Shown: one piece after another, positions 1-10,430 of the stretch
Layout: every line of letters begins with the position of its first letter
Position numbering within the stretch: the stretch's first letter is position 1
Assembly: GCF_001761485.1 (NCBI RefSeq)
Contig: NC_090772.1
Coordinates: 1,982,501-2,046,500 of the forward strand
Origin: Yarrowia lipolytica
Lineage: Eukaryota > Ascomycota > Dipodascomycetes > Dipodascales
Direction of reading: 5' to 3'
Length of the DNA: 64,000 nt
Notes under the pieces: generated by a model
Seen by the model: only the letters and a program-made list of their open reading frames with translations
What the model was told of the DNA's origin: nothing
Database searches by the model: none
Translations under genes and position numbers: made by a program

Positions 1-48
1 AACCCCACCAAGGGGCTCATTGAGGTGGTGGAGGCCAACAAGGACTAG
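1..48 (+). CDS. 3' end of an unidentified protein gene
   Basis: Only the last 15 codons and a TAG stop are inside the window, reading NPTKGLIEVVEANKD. Codon choice (GTG, GAG, GCC, AAC, AAG, GAC) is typical of well expressed genes of this yeast, which is the main reason to accept it. The peptide is too short to assign a family. Confidence 0.6.
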   Translation, partial: NPTKGLIEVVEANKD

Positions 49-838
49 AAAAAACATAGATAGACTTGTATATTGTATATAGAAACGGGACGCTGTTAAC
101 CGGAACGGGAGGGTGTAGTTGGAACAAGTTGTGATTGGGCAGTATTGTGTCGGATATGAAGGAGTATGGGTGGGGTTCGGGTGAAGACTGCTGAGGGCTC
201 AATGTGAGGGCGCCGTTAAGAGCTCGAAGAACCGATTGAGCCGAGACCGATTGAGCTTCTGTTTGGCCCGGTTCAATATGGCTTCCAGGTTTGCCACGGT
301 TCTTTCCTGGATGTACTGGCACGAGTTTGTCACCGAATAACATCTAGTCAATCAACGTTCATGAGTTCTCATATATCGCTCCTTGTTGGGCTCTCCTCGG
401 CAGTTCTGAGCTCACAACCACCCTTCTTTGCACGACGGAAATCGCCAGGGAAGATTCTCCAGACTGGCATCCGGGAGATCAAGGAGCTGGATACCCGGCA
501 ATGAATCGAATGCCGGAATGCATTTTCGGCTGTGAAGCGTGACTGACTGAGGATCTCTGGAGTTTCAACTTGGAGAAACAGCTCATATCAATGGTAAACA
601 AGGTACCTCCTGAACTCCCCAGAAGTACGTTCGCCTGGACGTCAACATCAGTGGCAGAAATGACATAAACAGCTTTCTGTGGCCAAATCACCGTCAAAAG
701 CCCGGGTTGAGCCTTTTGTCAGACAAGTCCCCGTCATTTTACGGCGTGTAGATTTCAAGAAGAGACGATAGGAAATGACGATGATGAAGATTGGTGATGA
801 AGAATGGTGATGAAGAATGATGAATCACCCCAACTGCC

Positions 839-908
839 AAATCACCACCACCAAATCGCCACCACCAAATCGCCACCACCAAATCACCACCACCAAATCA
901 CCACCACA
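839..908. repeat. 14-bp tandem repeat, five units
   Basis: The unit AAATCRCCACCACC (R = A or G) is repeated five times head to tail without spacers. Units 2 and 3 have G at the variable base, and the last unit ends in CACA. A GATGAAGAATG-type repeat lies just before it. It sits about 650 bases upstream of HFI1. Confidence 0.85.
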
Positions 909-926
909 ACCCCCGGCCTCCCCCGA

Positions 927-1520
927 TCACGTGACCAGGATACCCCAGAATGCAGATTCGCTGCACGTCATTATGTGGTGGTCAGTCCACCTCCTCCCAA
1001 ACTCTCCAACTCTTTCACTTTTGGTTTCGACACAAAACGACATCGGCCAGCTCAGCGACAGTTTCCAGCACCAGCACCAGCGCCATCCAATCCGCCGATC
1101 ACGTGACCTGTCGACTACTCACGTGCCCCATTATCGATTCGTGTTTGCAAGCAAGGCGGCTTTTGAAGACTGCGGCACCGTTTTATATATATTTTTTTTT
1201 TGGTTTTTGGTTTTTGGTTTTGTTTTTGTTTTTTGGGCTTGGACAGAAATCTCGACTAGTTGTCCTTACTAATCATCGTTTGACCTGTGATTCGCACCAC
1301 AAGTCATAATTACGCATCGCATCTCATCGCACAGCATCGAATCCGACCTACTAATTGCATCACGTGGACATTGGACCTGAGCTTTGATTTGATTCGTTCA
1401 GAAAAACACTCGGCATCCATCATACTAATTGTGACTGTTCGGAATTAATCACGACATTTACAAACACACAGTCACTCACACAAACTAATCATATCCTCAC
1501 GACACATCGGGTGAGCACGT

Positions 1521-1521
<1 letters not shown>
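927..1521. promoter_or_regulatory. cluster of CACGTG (E-box/Cbf1-type) motifs
   Basis: TCACGTGA occurs at 927-934 and 1099-1106. CACGTG cores also occur near 1120-1125, 1361-1366 and 1516-1521. In yeasts this core is bound by bHLH factors such as Cbf1. Five cores in 600 bases upstream of HFI1 suggest regulatory sites. This is inferred from motif matches only. Confidence 0.45.

Positions 1522-1551
<30 letters not shown>
1522..1551. repeat. CA dinucleotide microsatellite
   Basis: About 15 uninterrupted CA units end ten bases before the HFI1 start codon, so they lie in the 5' leader. Length variation between strains is likely. Confidence 0.9.
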
Positions 1552-1556
<5 letters not shown>

Positions 1557-1561
1557 TACTC

Positions 1562-2869
1562 ATGAGCGACATGGAAGACGACTCCCTTTTGGGAATCCCC
1601 GACAAGGAGGAAAGCGTGGAGGTGGAGGTGAAACAAGAAGACTCGAAGGACGCAACGCCAAAAATCGAGGACAAGGAGGAACATCATCAGCAACAACAGA
1701 ATGGCGGCATAGCACCGTCCATGATGGGAGGTGGTGATGCAGGAGGAGGGCCCACCAGCATGAGTATTGCTCCAGGCAGTCTCAGTGGAGCAGGAGGCAC
1801 TGGGGGAGTTGCAGCGGCAGCGGCGGAAACGGCAGCGGCAGGAGCAACACCGACAGCAACACCTGCAGCATCTACGCCTGCGGTCGGAGGCACTCCTGCC
1901 CCGTCTACTGCTGCTGGATCGTCGTCAGCGTCTCGTCTTCAAGTGGACGATATGATGACTGCTTTCCAGAAGCAGCTGGGACCCAACTGGGAACGGTACA
2001 GAGACGTGCTCACACATTTCTTGGTGGGTAGATTGAGTCGACACGAGTTGCAGGAGGCGCTGGATGGCATTTTGGACCGATCGATGGTCAAGATGCACAA
2101 CCAGTTTCTGCTGGCCAACCTGTGCAACTCGCTGCGAGCTGCTCCGGCAGACGGGGCCACTGGCCGAATGACTAGTTGGAGTCGCAAGCGAGGCCGAGGA
2201 GGCGCAGGCGCGCAAAAGGTCAAGGGAGACACACAGATGGCCCAGCTAAAAAAGGAGGTGCTTTCTCTGCCGCCGCGTGAACGAAAACGGATCAAGGCCA
2301 TCACACGAGAGGCCGGCAAAAAGGGGTACATCTCGTCGACGATCATCAACACACGACAAGCTATGCTGCCCCGGATTCCGTTTGTGCAGGATAAGGATCA
2401 GGTTGGAAAGCAGGGCAACACAGTCACGTGGACCCAGGACATTATCCACGCGTATCAGACGCAGCTGGCTACAGAGTCGCGTGAGCTTCCCGATGCGGAC
2501 CACCTGCGGTCGCGCATGATTGGCATTGCCCTTGAGCACGGTGTTCTTGGGGGGCTTGGCCAGAATGTCGTTGAGCTGATCCAGGTGGGACTCGAGTACT
2601 ATCTCAAGGGCATCATTCAGGAGACGATTGAGATGGTTAAGCTGCGCAAGATAAAGGACAAGGAGGCGATTGCTACGGCGGCTGACATGGCAGTGGTTCT
2701 GGAGAGCACTCCCAACCTGACGGTTGAGACGTGTGCTCCTGTTTACCGACTCAACAATGTCATGTTGCAGAACGATGAGGTGATTGAGGAGATGCAGCCC
2801 AAGGAGGAGCCTCTGGGTGACAAGAAGGAGTTGAATCATTTGCTGGATGATTTGCTCGCGGAGTTTTAG
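1562..2869 (+). CDS. HFI1: SAGA complex subunit Hfi1/Ada1
   Basis: 435 residues. The protein is the Ada1-type histone-fold subunit of the SAGA transcription coactivator in the nucleus, needed for complex integrity. The N-terminal 120 residues are acidic, then rich in Ala, Gly, Thr and Pro with a short Gln run, and look disordered. The SAGA-Tad1 domain starts near residue 125 (LQVDDMMTAFQKQLGPNW), followed by helices containing FLVGRLSRHELQEALDGIL and FLLANLCNSLRA. A basic stretch (SRKRGRGG) follows, then a helical C-terminal region. It ends in an acidic tail (HLLDDLLAEF). S. cerevisiae Hfi1 is of similar size. The first ATG after the CA repeat was taken as the start; a second Met three codons on is possible. 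The family call is firm; the exact start is less so. Confidence 0.88.
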   Translation: MSDMEDDSLLGIPDKEESVEVEVKQEDSKDATPKIEDKEEHHQQQQNGGIAPSMMGGGDAGGGPTSMSIAPGSLSGAGGTGGVAAAAAETAAAGATPTATPAASTPAVGGTPAPSTAAGSSSASRLQVDDMMTAFQKQLGPNWERYRDVLTHFLVGRLSRHELQEALDGILDRSMVKMHNQFLLANLCNSLRAAPADGATGRMTSWSRKRGRGGAGAQKVKGDTQMAQLKKEVLSLPPRERKRIKAITREAGKKGYISSTIINTRQAMLPRIPFVQDKDQVGKQGNTVTWTQDIIHAYQTQLATESRELPDADHLRSRMIGIALEHGVLGGLGQNVVELIQVGLEYYLKGIIQETIEMVKLRKIKDKEAIATAADMAVVLESTPNLTVETCAPVYRLNNVMLQNDEVIEEMQPKEEPLGDKKELNHLLDDLLAEF

Positions 2870-3290
2870 CCAGTCGACGATCGAATCTACGACTGAGGTA
2901 TCAACAAGCGCGATCCAGTCATGTGAACTGCTCTTGGTATCATTTGTCCCCAGGCTACAACTCCACGAGCTGGCGTCCAGAGTCCAGTCTTAATTTATAG
3001 TGTATAGAGATGTATTATATGGGCCTGTCATCGAGCGGGTGACTTAATGGTGGTGTATTCAGTAGTCGGCTTGAGAACTGGTACAGATTCTTGCAGCTTC
3101 CATTCTAGTGATCGTGGTTATGGACACCGGGAGTCCGAGACAGTTTATATCCATATCTGACTGAAATATCTACGTACTTCCATGCGTGCCCAATGGCTTC
3201 TCCATGGTACATTGCTGAGCGTTTTTTTCCCAGAATGACCCGCCAAATGTCACCTCAGCTATGTTCAGGCTATCCCGGACTCCACAAAAG
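2870..3290. other. intergenic region between HFI1 and tRNA-Leu
   Basis: Contains the HFI1 3' flank and the upstream region of the tRNA gene. No gene seen. The 11-mer CGGACTCCACA just before the tRNA is also found, at the same distance, before the second copy of this tRNA. Confidence 0.6.
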
Positions 3291-3386
3291 GGCAACCTGG
3301 CCGAGTGGTCTAAGGCGCCAGGTTCAGGAGACTGAATCAATATCCTGGTCTCTTCGGAGGCGAGAGTTCGAATCTCTCGGTTGTCA
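3291..3386 (+). tRNA. tRNA-Leu(CAG), intron-containing, copy 1
   Basis: The acceptor stem GGCAACC pairs with GGTTGTC, with discriminator A at 3386. The A box reads TGGCCGAGTGG and the B box AGTTCGAATCT. Anticodon stem CCAGG/CCTGG encloses anticodon CAG at 3325-3327, followed by a 14-nt intron at 3329-3342 whose CTG can pair with the anticodon, as in normal pre-tRNA. A long variable arm (TCTC TTCGGA GGC) marks it as class II. It decodes CTG as Leu, which fits the standard code in this lineage rather than the CUG-Ser clade. It is identical over all 96 bases to the copy at 18247-18342. The mature length is 82 nt. Confidence 0.95.
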
Positions 3387-3409
3387 GCGTGCGAATGGCG
3401 CGTATTCTC

Positions 3410-3414
3410 TTTTT
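3410..3414 (+). terminator. Pol III T-run terminator of tRNA-Leu copy 1
   Basis: Five T residues lie 24 bases past the tRNA 3' end, the first T run of adequate length downstream. Confidence 0.6.
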
Positions 3415-3673
3415 ACTCTTCGTCGGGGTGAGTTCCATCGCATGTTCCATCGCATGTTAGGAGAGAATGTGCTTTCTCAGGTTCCTTTTGTAATATGCAC
3501 GGGAATGACCTGGATACAGGTCCAATGGCAGTATTAGGTCAATGGTTGTATTATTCAGAGGCACTCATGCGAGCTCGTCGACCGCTGAAGATCTGACAGT
3601 TGCTCATGCTAACATGCTGAATCTGTTGTAGGATAGAACTGCGGTCTGACTATAAGTAGCACAAGTCTCCATG

Positions 3674-4171
3674 CTAAACGCCATGTCCACTCATCTTGGC
3701 GAACTGTAGGAACCGCTGTTGATCGTCCGGTGACAGGAGCTTCCACAGCTCGTCTTCGGGGACCTGGTCGAGCAACTCGTTGAGCTCATCCTCCTCCTCC
3801 TTGGTCCATTTCGGCTCCGTGGGGCTCGAATCCAGCTCCTTTCTGATCTTGTCGGTGTCAACTCCCTTGGGCACCTCGTACTTCCACCCGTCATATTCCT
3901 GCCCGTATCGATCCACAATCTCCAGCACCTTCTTGCGATCGGCCACCTTGTCTGGATTCATGTGGCTGGAGTTCTGGAACTCGTGCTCCTCCTCCACATT
4001 GGTCTTGTAGAACTTTTCCGAGCAGAAGACGTGTTTCTCGCCCTTATAACACGCCAACGAACAGTATAACGACTGACATTTGGGACAGCTGTAGTTGCTG
4101 GGATTGGGGCAAAAAGCACACGTGTGCGACTCGGCCGACAGAGACGAAGCGTTGGTCGACGGTTTGAGCAT
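3674..4171 (-). CDS. HIT-type zinc finger protein (ZNHIT2-like)
   Basis: 165 residues. The N-terminal HIT zinc finger has Cys18, Cys21, Cys29, Cys32, Cys37, Cys41, His47 and Cys50, the full eight-ligand pattern. It is followed by CSEKFYKTNVEEE, close to the equivalent segment of animal ZNHIT2. The C-terminal half is acidic and helical and ends with LWKLLSPDDQQRFLQFAK. HIT-finger proteins assist assembly of snoRNPs and chromatin or R2TP-client complexes. S. cerevisiae Hit1 (box C/D snoRNP assembly) has a similar length, so Hit1/ZNHIT3 is the alternative assignment. It is divergent from the gene at 4750, sharing a 578-base upstream region. Confidence 0.8.
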   Translation of the reverse strand: MLKPSTNASSLSAESHTCAFCPNPSNYSCPKCQSLYCSLACYKGEKHVFCSEKFYKTNVEEEHEFQNSSHMNPDKVADRKKVLEIVDRYGQEYDGWKYEVPKGVDTDKIRKELDSSPTEPKWTKEEEDELNELLDQVPEDELWKLLSPDDQQRFLQFAKMSGHGV

Positions 4172-4749
4172 GACAACAGACCGGAGCGTGGTGGAGCACA
4201 GTTGTCAGGTCAGACTGGTGTTCTAGAGTTTCTCACAGGTTATGAGCATCCTGAACGTCACCGGTCATGTAGAACACGGCCAAACATTAAGGATGACAGT
4301 ATCGTATTGGTGCTGGTACAAGTACGATATTTGTAGCTGGTGACAGTGACAAATGAAAATTTAGTTCCGCCAAAATAGAACATACAAAAAATATATAAAA
4401 TTACAGTATAATGATTACATAATCAAACTGTGAATTTGATAGCAATTGATATAAAACGTATATAAAAAGAATCCGCGCTCGAATTTTCTCCTGTCTATCT
4501 ACCTGGAATCCACCTCACATCACTATATGCCTTTATATTCACCTCTTTTCGGGCTGTGGGGGCAACCTAAACTCTTGCTTTCACATGCTACCACTGCGTT
4601 TTCCAAAAGTCGTCAAAAGTGCGATAAAAGCGGGATATTTTGGGGAAAAATCAATCTACTGAATCCCTGTCTCTTGATCTAGGTGGAACACTGATTTTTC
4701 TCGTCAATTTCTTCATTCTGTCACCATCAACTAGCTCTGAATTGATGCC
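4172..4749. promoter_or_regulatory. shared divergent upstream region
   Basis: 578 bases separate the start of the HIT-finger gene (minus) from the orphan gene (plus). It is AT-rich around 4375-4470, with ATATAAAA-type sequences that could serve as TATA elements. No ORF of note. Confidence 0.4.
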
Positions 4750-5742
4750 ATGGTCAACAGTACTACCCCTACCCCCACAAGCACAACTCGCCACCTCCTA
4801 TCGAGCCAATACATCACCTGCATCCGAGTCTACGCGTGGGGATTGTGTGTTGGAGGCCGTCTAACTCACCATCTTGTGAGCGACACAGATCGGGTGCTTA
4901 CTAAGATCAACCATAGTTCTCCGGGACTGGACTATCGGGGCATTCTGGAGCAGATGGATGTTTTGGGGGGCAAAGGGCTGGCTGATTGGCTCCAGCAGGG
5001 ACGGTGTGAGAACGAGATCTTTCTCAGCGCTCTCGTTCTGTACCTGTTCCAGTGGATAGATGGTATTGACAAGGTGGTTGACAAGTTGTATAGGAGGACC
5101 TGTGTTGAGATTGAGCTGTCTTCGGGGCCTGCTAAAGGTGAACTGAGAGATGAGGACAACCCAGGGTCGGCGTCTCAGCGTGTTTTACACTGGTTTCAGA
5201 CCAAGGTTCCCGTTTTGGAAACGGTATCGTTCTGGTCAAAACTTGTGGGCAGGCAAAACAAGACTGAAGGAGCCTTTTTCAAAGTCAGACACTCCACAAT
5301 TCCTCTTTTAGACACTTTGAGGACCCACATCAAACACTACAAGACATGTCTTCCCTCTGTTCTCGGGCTTGGAGATGTTTCGGGCAACCCCATTCCACTG
5401 GATGCTCAGTATCTGGCTGAGGAGATGAACATGAAGATCGTATTGGGCAACAGTCGACTTGTGGAGGCGTTTCCAGCTGCTCAGGGACTTGCCAGAGACT
5501 GGATTGATGGAGCTCTGATGGTCACAGCCATCATGGTCCGGAGCATAGTCTGGTGGAGTGCCTTGTTGGGGGAACAGGAAGACTCTGCGTTGAGTGACGG
5601 GTTTGAGGAGATGGTGGGGGGTGGAGGTGTCGAGGAGATGGATTTTATTCAGTATTTGGAGCAATCCAGGTTCCAGCAGAGGTTGCAAACCCTCAGTGAC
5701 TGGTTCTCTCAGCACAGCGGGGATACAGCTAGCGTCGACTAA
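4750..5742 (+). CDS. hypothetical protein with two hydrophobic segments
   Basis: 330 residues; I do not recognise the family. After a Thr/Ser/Pro-rich first 15 residues the protein is mostly helical. A hydrophobic segment lies near residues 89-104 (EIFLSALVLYLFQWIDGI), a Trp-containing one near 255-275 (GALMVTAIMVRSIVWWSALL), and an acidic Gly-rich loop near 290. The pattern could be a membrane-associated organelle protein, but no signature proves it. Codon use fits the genome (GAG, AAG, CTG frequent). The ATG at 4750 is the first in frame. Function unknown. Confidence 0.7.
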   Translation: MVNSTTPTPTSTTRHLLSSQYITCIRVYAWGLCVGGRLTHHLVSDTDRVLTKINHSSPGLDYRGILEQMDVLGGKGLADWLQQGRCENEIFLSALVLYLFQWIDGIDKVVDKLYRRTCVEIELSSGPAKGELRDEDNPGSASQRVLHWFQTKVPVLETVSFWSKLVGRQNKTEGAFFKVRHSTIPLLDTLRTHIKHYKTCLPSVLGLGDVSGNPIPLDAQYLAEEMNMKIVLGNSRLVEAFPAAQGLARDWIDGALMVTAIMVRSIVWWSALLGEQEDSALSDGFEEMVGGGGVEEMDFIQYLEQSRFQQRLQTLSDWFSQHSGDTASVD

Positions 5743-7361
5743 CCTAGGCCGACCAGACCGACAATGTTTGATTACAAAATTGCAGCACCCGCACTGTTCA
5801 GTTATCAGAACACACCCATGTCATAATACTGTGTTCATGGGCATAATAGGCGGGAATAGACGGCAAAATAGGACCAATTGAGTAGGATACAGCGTCGGTT
5901 GTGCTCATAAGTGCGGATCAGTGCGGATCAGAGCAGCAACTTTGATTCTACTACTATATCCGTCATAAATCGAAACTACCATCTGTACAAGTGCGTACAG
6001 TACAAACTGTTGATGGCAAACCTGATGGCAAACCTGGCAAACCTGGTCTTCAGGCACACATACCTGAACTAATAGCTTCAGGAACATGACACCTGGTCAC
6101 TCCATTTGACAAGGCTGCCTGTCAAGCCACCGTCAGCTGTCAGACTATACAGGGTGACAGATTCTCCAAGAAACACCCATGCCCAGTTTATAATTGCGAG
6201 CTATAGACGGGACTATCGTGACGGGCGAATGAAGAGCATTAGCCAGGGGGACGCCAACATTCACCAACATTCACCGACAGCTGGCGATTTTGCCCATGTA
6301 CAACTGGTCTGGTCGTATCGACAATGTGTCATCTGGCTACATACTCCACTGGCTTGACTCCAGGCAGCCTCTGGAAGCAGCCATCAGATAAAGGTGGGGG
6401 GTAATCTTGGGTTTGATAGAATTGCCGCTATTGTATAATATTGCCAGGTGGCTGTTTTTGGCCGGTTATTCTCCATCGAAGCACGTGGAAGGGTGGAAGG
6501 GTGTGTGGATGGACTCCAGGTTCGCAACTGCGCAACCCGGATAGACATGCACATGGCCCACCCTGCATTTGTCTGTGGTGCGTCTCTAACGTGGCCGGAA
6601 ATGTTCATCGTCGTCGAGTTACGGGTATTCTCTCCGTCGTTCGTCTTTTGTCCTTTGCTGGCTCTGCACCTGCCCGTTGTGTATATTATCCACCCCAGGA
6701 AAAAAAATCAAGAAGTACATTGTAAAAACAAAAACCAAGAAGGAAAAAGAAAACAAAAACCAAGAAGGAAAAAGAAAAAGGAAAAAGGAAAAAGGAAAAA
6801 GGAAAAAGGAAAAACACAGTTGTACTGTATGTATATGTACTGTCCGGAATACGAAGAGATCGACGGAGGGAGCCGGGAAAAAGGGCGGAAATAAGACGAA
6901 AGAGATCTTGAGTCGGAAACCACACAAAACCCCGTCGCCAGAGTTTGGACACACACAAGTAGAACCTTTCATAGATCTAAATAATATATCCACTGTGCAA
7001 CCTACTACCATGTAGCCCAAATTTAAACCCATTTACACCAAACAAAAATTAGCCCAAAAAATTCTTCCAATTAGACTAAGTTGGCTGGAGAGTAATAGAC
7101 AGACCGACAGAAGTAATGGACCCGAGGGAAAGAAAACACGTCCCGGCAGACATGGGAGGAGCAGTCACGTGACCGGACCAGAGACCTGACTCTCTCGTCC
7201 AGGCCACCCCTCCATTTCCCTCTACCCCGCTATTCCACCCCTTTGCTCTCGAATTTAATCACACTGCATCTATGCACTAGGGGCTCCTTTGTATGCACCT
7301 AGACCCGCTCCTCCACAACTTTAATAGTGTCTACTTCTTCCTCCATGGCGACGAGAGCAGC
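5743..7361. other. intergenic region with purine-rich tract
   Basis: No supported gene in 1.6 kb. It holds short direct repeats (AGTGCGGATC twice at about 5910-5930; TGGCAAACCTG copies near 6010-6040), the purine repeat at 6725-6815 and a TCACGTGAC box near 7165-7175, about 190 bases before the Rab-like gene. Confidence 0.5.
6725..6815. repeat. purine-rich tandem repeats
   Basis: Two copies of a roughly 27-bp unit containing AACAAAAACCAAGAAGG are followed by five or more copies of the heptamer AAAAAGG. Nearly all purine on the plus strand. Basic Lys-rich ORFs that run through it are a by-product of the repeat. Confidence 0.8.
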
Positions 7362-8150
7362 ATGAACATGATGGAGGAGCTTGAGAATCACGCCTTGAAG
7401 AGTGAGTATGGCGCTGGGGGTGGGTGTCAAGGGGATCCGGTGGCTGCGGCGGTGTTGGGGCCGCTTTTTGCCGCTTTTTGCCCGCTTTTTGCCGCTTTTT
7501 GCCGCTTTTTCCGAGTTTTTCCGACCAAAAAGTCGGTTAATCCAGACAAATTCTTCACAGCTCGGAGTGTCTAATTCGGTGCAAAATCGTCATCTTCTAA
7601 CACAGTCCTGGTGGTTGGAGACTCGGGGGTGGGAAAAACCAACATTGTGGGCCGGTTTCTACACAACACGTACAATCCTCACGCCAACTCGACAACCCAT
7701 GCCCAGCAACACATTCACACACTCAATATCGGCCGAAGAAAAGTCACGGCGCAAGTCTGGGACACTCCCGGAGGCGAAGAACACATGGGAACCATGTCTG
7801 GGCTCTATGAAGGAGCGGTGGGGGCCATGCTCGTCTACGATGTAACGTCGGCTCAGTCGTTTCAAAACATCACAGAATGGCTCGAAGATATGAAGGAGGA
7901 GAGAGACGACTACATTGTGCCGATGCTGGTGGGCAACAAGTGCGATCTCGACAACCAAAGGGCATTTCCGGTCTTTGATGCCGAGTTTTTCGCCATTCGG
8001 AATGACATGCTGTTCATGGAAATCTCGGCGCTGGAAGGAACCGACGTGGACTTTGCTTTCAAGACCCTACTCAACCACTGTTGCAGGTACAGCAGTTCGC
8101 ATTCCACGTCCACCAAGTCATTCACCTCGTCGTCCTTCACTTCCTCGTAA
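7362..8150 (+). CDS. Rab-like small GTPase with aberrant G3 motif (two exons)
   Basis: Join of 7362-7401 and 7606-8150, giving 194 residues. The intron has a GTGAGT donor and ends CTAACACAG. Across the splice the protein reads HALKILVVGDSGVGKTN, restoring the G1 loop (residues 18-25, Lys24). G4 is NKCD (124-127) and G5 is SAL (154-156) instead of SAK. G3 reads WDTPGGEEH: the usual Ala is Pro68 and the catalytic Gln is Gly70. The C-terminus is Ser/Thr-rich and ends TSS, with two Cys at 172-173 but no terminal prenylation motif. By Ras/Rab precedent the protein should hydrolyse GTP poorly and not be anchored by prenylation. Start: Met at 7362 gives the usual short N-terminus; Mets at 7368, 7371 or upstream 7293 are alternatives. 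Rab family is most likely; other Ras-like clades are possible. Confidence 0.78.
7402..7605 (+). other. intron of the Rab-like GTPase gene
   Basis: 204 bases from GTGAGT to CTAACACAG, phase 1. The interior holds a 10-bp repeat of CCGCTTTTTG type at about 7461-7512. Confidence 0.9.
7461..7512. repeat. 10-bp repeat inside the GTPase intron
   Basis: Five imperfect copies of CCGCTTTTTG, with one copy carrying an extra C. Lies wholly within the intron. Confidence 0.85.
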
Positions 8151-10430
8151 AGGCCACAAGAGAGCAAAAAATATTTATTCAAGGAGAGGGTGGAGTCCAG
8201 ATTTGCTCCAGGAGTTATACAGTTTATTGATTCTGATTATTAAGAGCTAGCACTTGTAACTAACTAGCATCTCTTCCTGGCGCACCTTCACGTCACTGTT
8301 GACAAGACATGTCTCAGAATTGCTTTTGTTCAACACTGACCGTTACATTGTTCTGTGCAACTGTGTGTTGCAAGTAAAAGGAGGCAGTGGTTGCAAGATG
8401 GAGAGTTATCAGTGATCTCCTTGGTCCTGGCGTCCGTTATAATCACAATTGTACTTCACATTGCTCGTCAGACACTGCACAGAGGATGGTAAACGTGGGA
8501 CCGGCCCAGTACAGTCAATGTAGCACGAAGGAGTCATAATTAGGACATTTAAAGACAAAAGGGAGACTCTCATGCCTTCTTGTGAAGCTCAGGATCTCTT
8601 CAAATGTCATTTGTAGCCATCTCCTACACTTTGCAGGATCAGTAATCCCGAACGGGAATGAGCTTTCAACACAACATGACGGAGGCGGTAGAGAAGCGTA
8701 GGTGCTGATATCCGTATTTAAGATCCCCTATGCCACGAGACGTAGGACTGTGCTAATCCACTGCTTATAAACCCACTCCATGCGGCTCTGGAATACGGGT
8801 TCTTGCCGAGATACCCGAAACTTAATTGATACTGTTCAGTCGGCGTGGAGAAGAGAAAGTGGAGTGGATGGGCGGGTAATCATGCTGGAAATATGTCATA
8901 TTTGGTATCATACTGACCGCGTCGAGCTCCTAGAATCAACTGTGGTTTTTTTGGAGCTTTAGACGTGACATTTGGCAGAAAAAGGACTATCCCCTCAAAG
9001 CCTACTAATCATTTCCAAATACTCAACAATCTAGTTAGTGTTAGTTGGTCACGGATCAACGGAGTGTCTGGAGAAGTCTCTCCTCAGACACCGGAAAATC
9101 TCACAAAGCACCTGCAATCATCCAAAGATGCCCAATGTAATGTTGCGTCTACGTCGAGAGTAAGACATTACCAGCTTAGGTTGGAATTTGCCCTCTTTTG
9201 GAAAGTGAAACATACCGAGGACAATCTTTTTTCTCCAGGGCCTTCCGAGTCTGGAGCCAATGTTGTTGTTGAATGTATAGCTCTTCTGCTATAACTCTTG
9301 TGTCAACGCGTTGCTCGTGTAGATCCTCCAGTAAGATTGCTCTGAGTCCACGGACGATCTGATGCGGCCCCATGCTTGTGCTCCTTGAGGTGTGCACCAT
9401 CTCAATCGCTTACTAACACGTGTCTTGAACGCGAATTGTCTCTGATTTACAGAGGATGTGCACCGGGGCGCGTTTCCTGTCGATCCGCGGAGACGGATGG
9501 TTGAGGGCGGTATCGGTAGTTGAGTGTGGGTCGAGATAGCAAGCAAAGAATATCATTGCAAAGCCCCGGCTATGGCGATTCAAGCGATGCCCACAGGTTC
9601 CATGTTCATCCATTCAAAAATGTCGAGCATTTCTGTCCAATAGCTGAGCATGTGATTGTGTGTGACCAGGACAGGCATGGGAGATGTACCCGCGCGGTAG
9701 AGACAACCCAAACGTTCTATATCTTTGCTCCTTTTGGTCATTCAATCACAACTGTAACTTCCGCGGGCTCGGGGGTATCTCCATGGCTGCTATCTCCACG
9801 GTCTGTAGCTATAATTACACAATGGAGAGTGGGTAATCATACAGCCAGACCTCAAAAGAAGCGAGCGAGAGATGAGGGATTTAGCCGGGCTCTGAGCAAC
9901 GGCGGCCAGGACCAGGAGTGAAAAGCATCTTCAGAGGCGCTCGGTTGCCAACCACAGGCTCCTATCGGTCCTGTCTATCTGGCGTCCACATGTCTTAGTC
10001 GCGTGCCATAATATCGCTGCCGTGCCCATCGCCTTTCCGTCGCGTACAAGGAGAAAACCATGTATGCAGGCACGTGTCCGCAGAGTAGAGACATTCTTGT
10101 TGGACATAGACTTGGTCTAACTGACGGCCTTGTTGGTCGTGTCGAGTTTAGCGAGAGCCTTGACATGTTGTAGCCATGACGGTCCAAGCCACCGCTCCAC
10201 CTCCGTCCAAGACTGCCAAATGGGGAACGCAGTCGCTTCTGGTCATGCTGGATAACTGCAAAATCCGCCTTCTTTAGGTTGCTACCCCTTGAAAGTGGCC
10301 GACAACACGTGAACCGTGAGTCTATCTCTGTAGAATGACGGGCGTCGACGCAAGAATAAGCAGCGCGATCTAAGCGTCCTCAGCGAACCCAACTGTGAGA
10401 CACGGCTTGGGTCAACAATGTACGTCTGTA

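Larger units (their letters stand above)
49..1561. other. intergenic region upstream of HFI1
   Basis: No convincing gene. It holds the 3' flank of the preceding gene, then a GATGAA-rich stretch and a 14-bp tandem repeat (839-908), several CACGTG boxes, a T-rich tract near 1189-1230 and a CA microsatellite next to the HFI1 start. Short ORFs here follow the repeats and have no family signature. Confidence 0.6.

Noticed and set aside
6448-6894. Lys-rich ORF of 148 codons
   Set aside because: The Lys/Arg half is a direct read-out of the purine repeat, and the first half has no codon bias.
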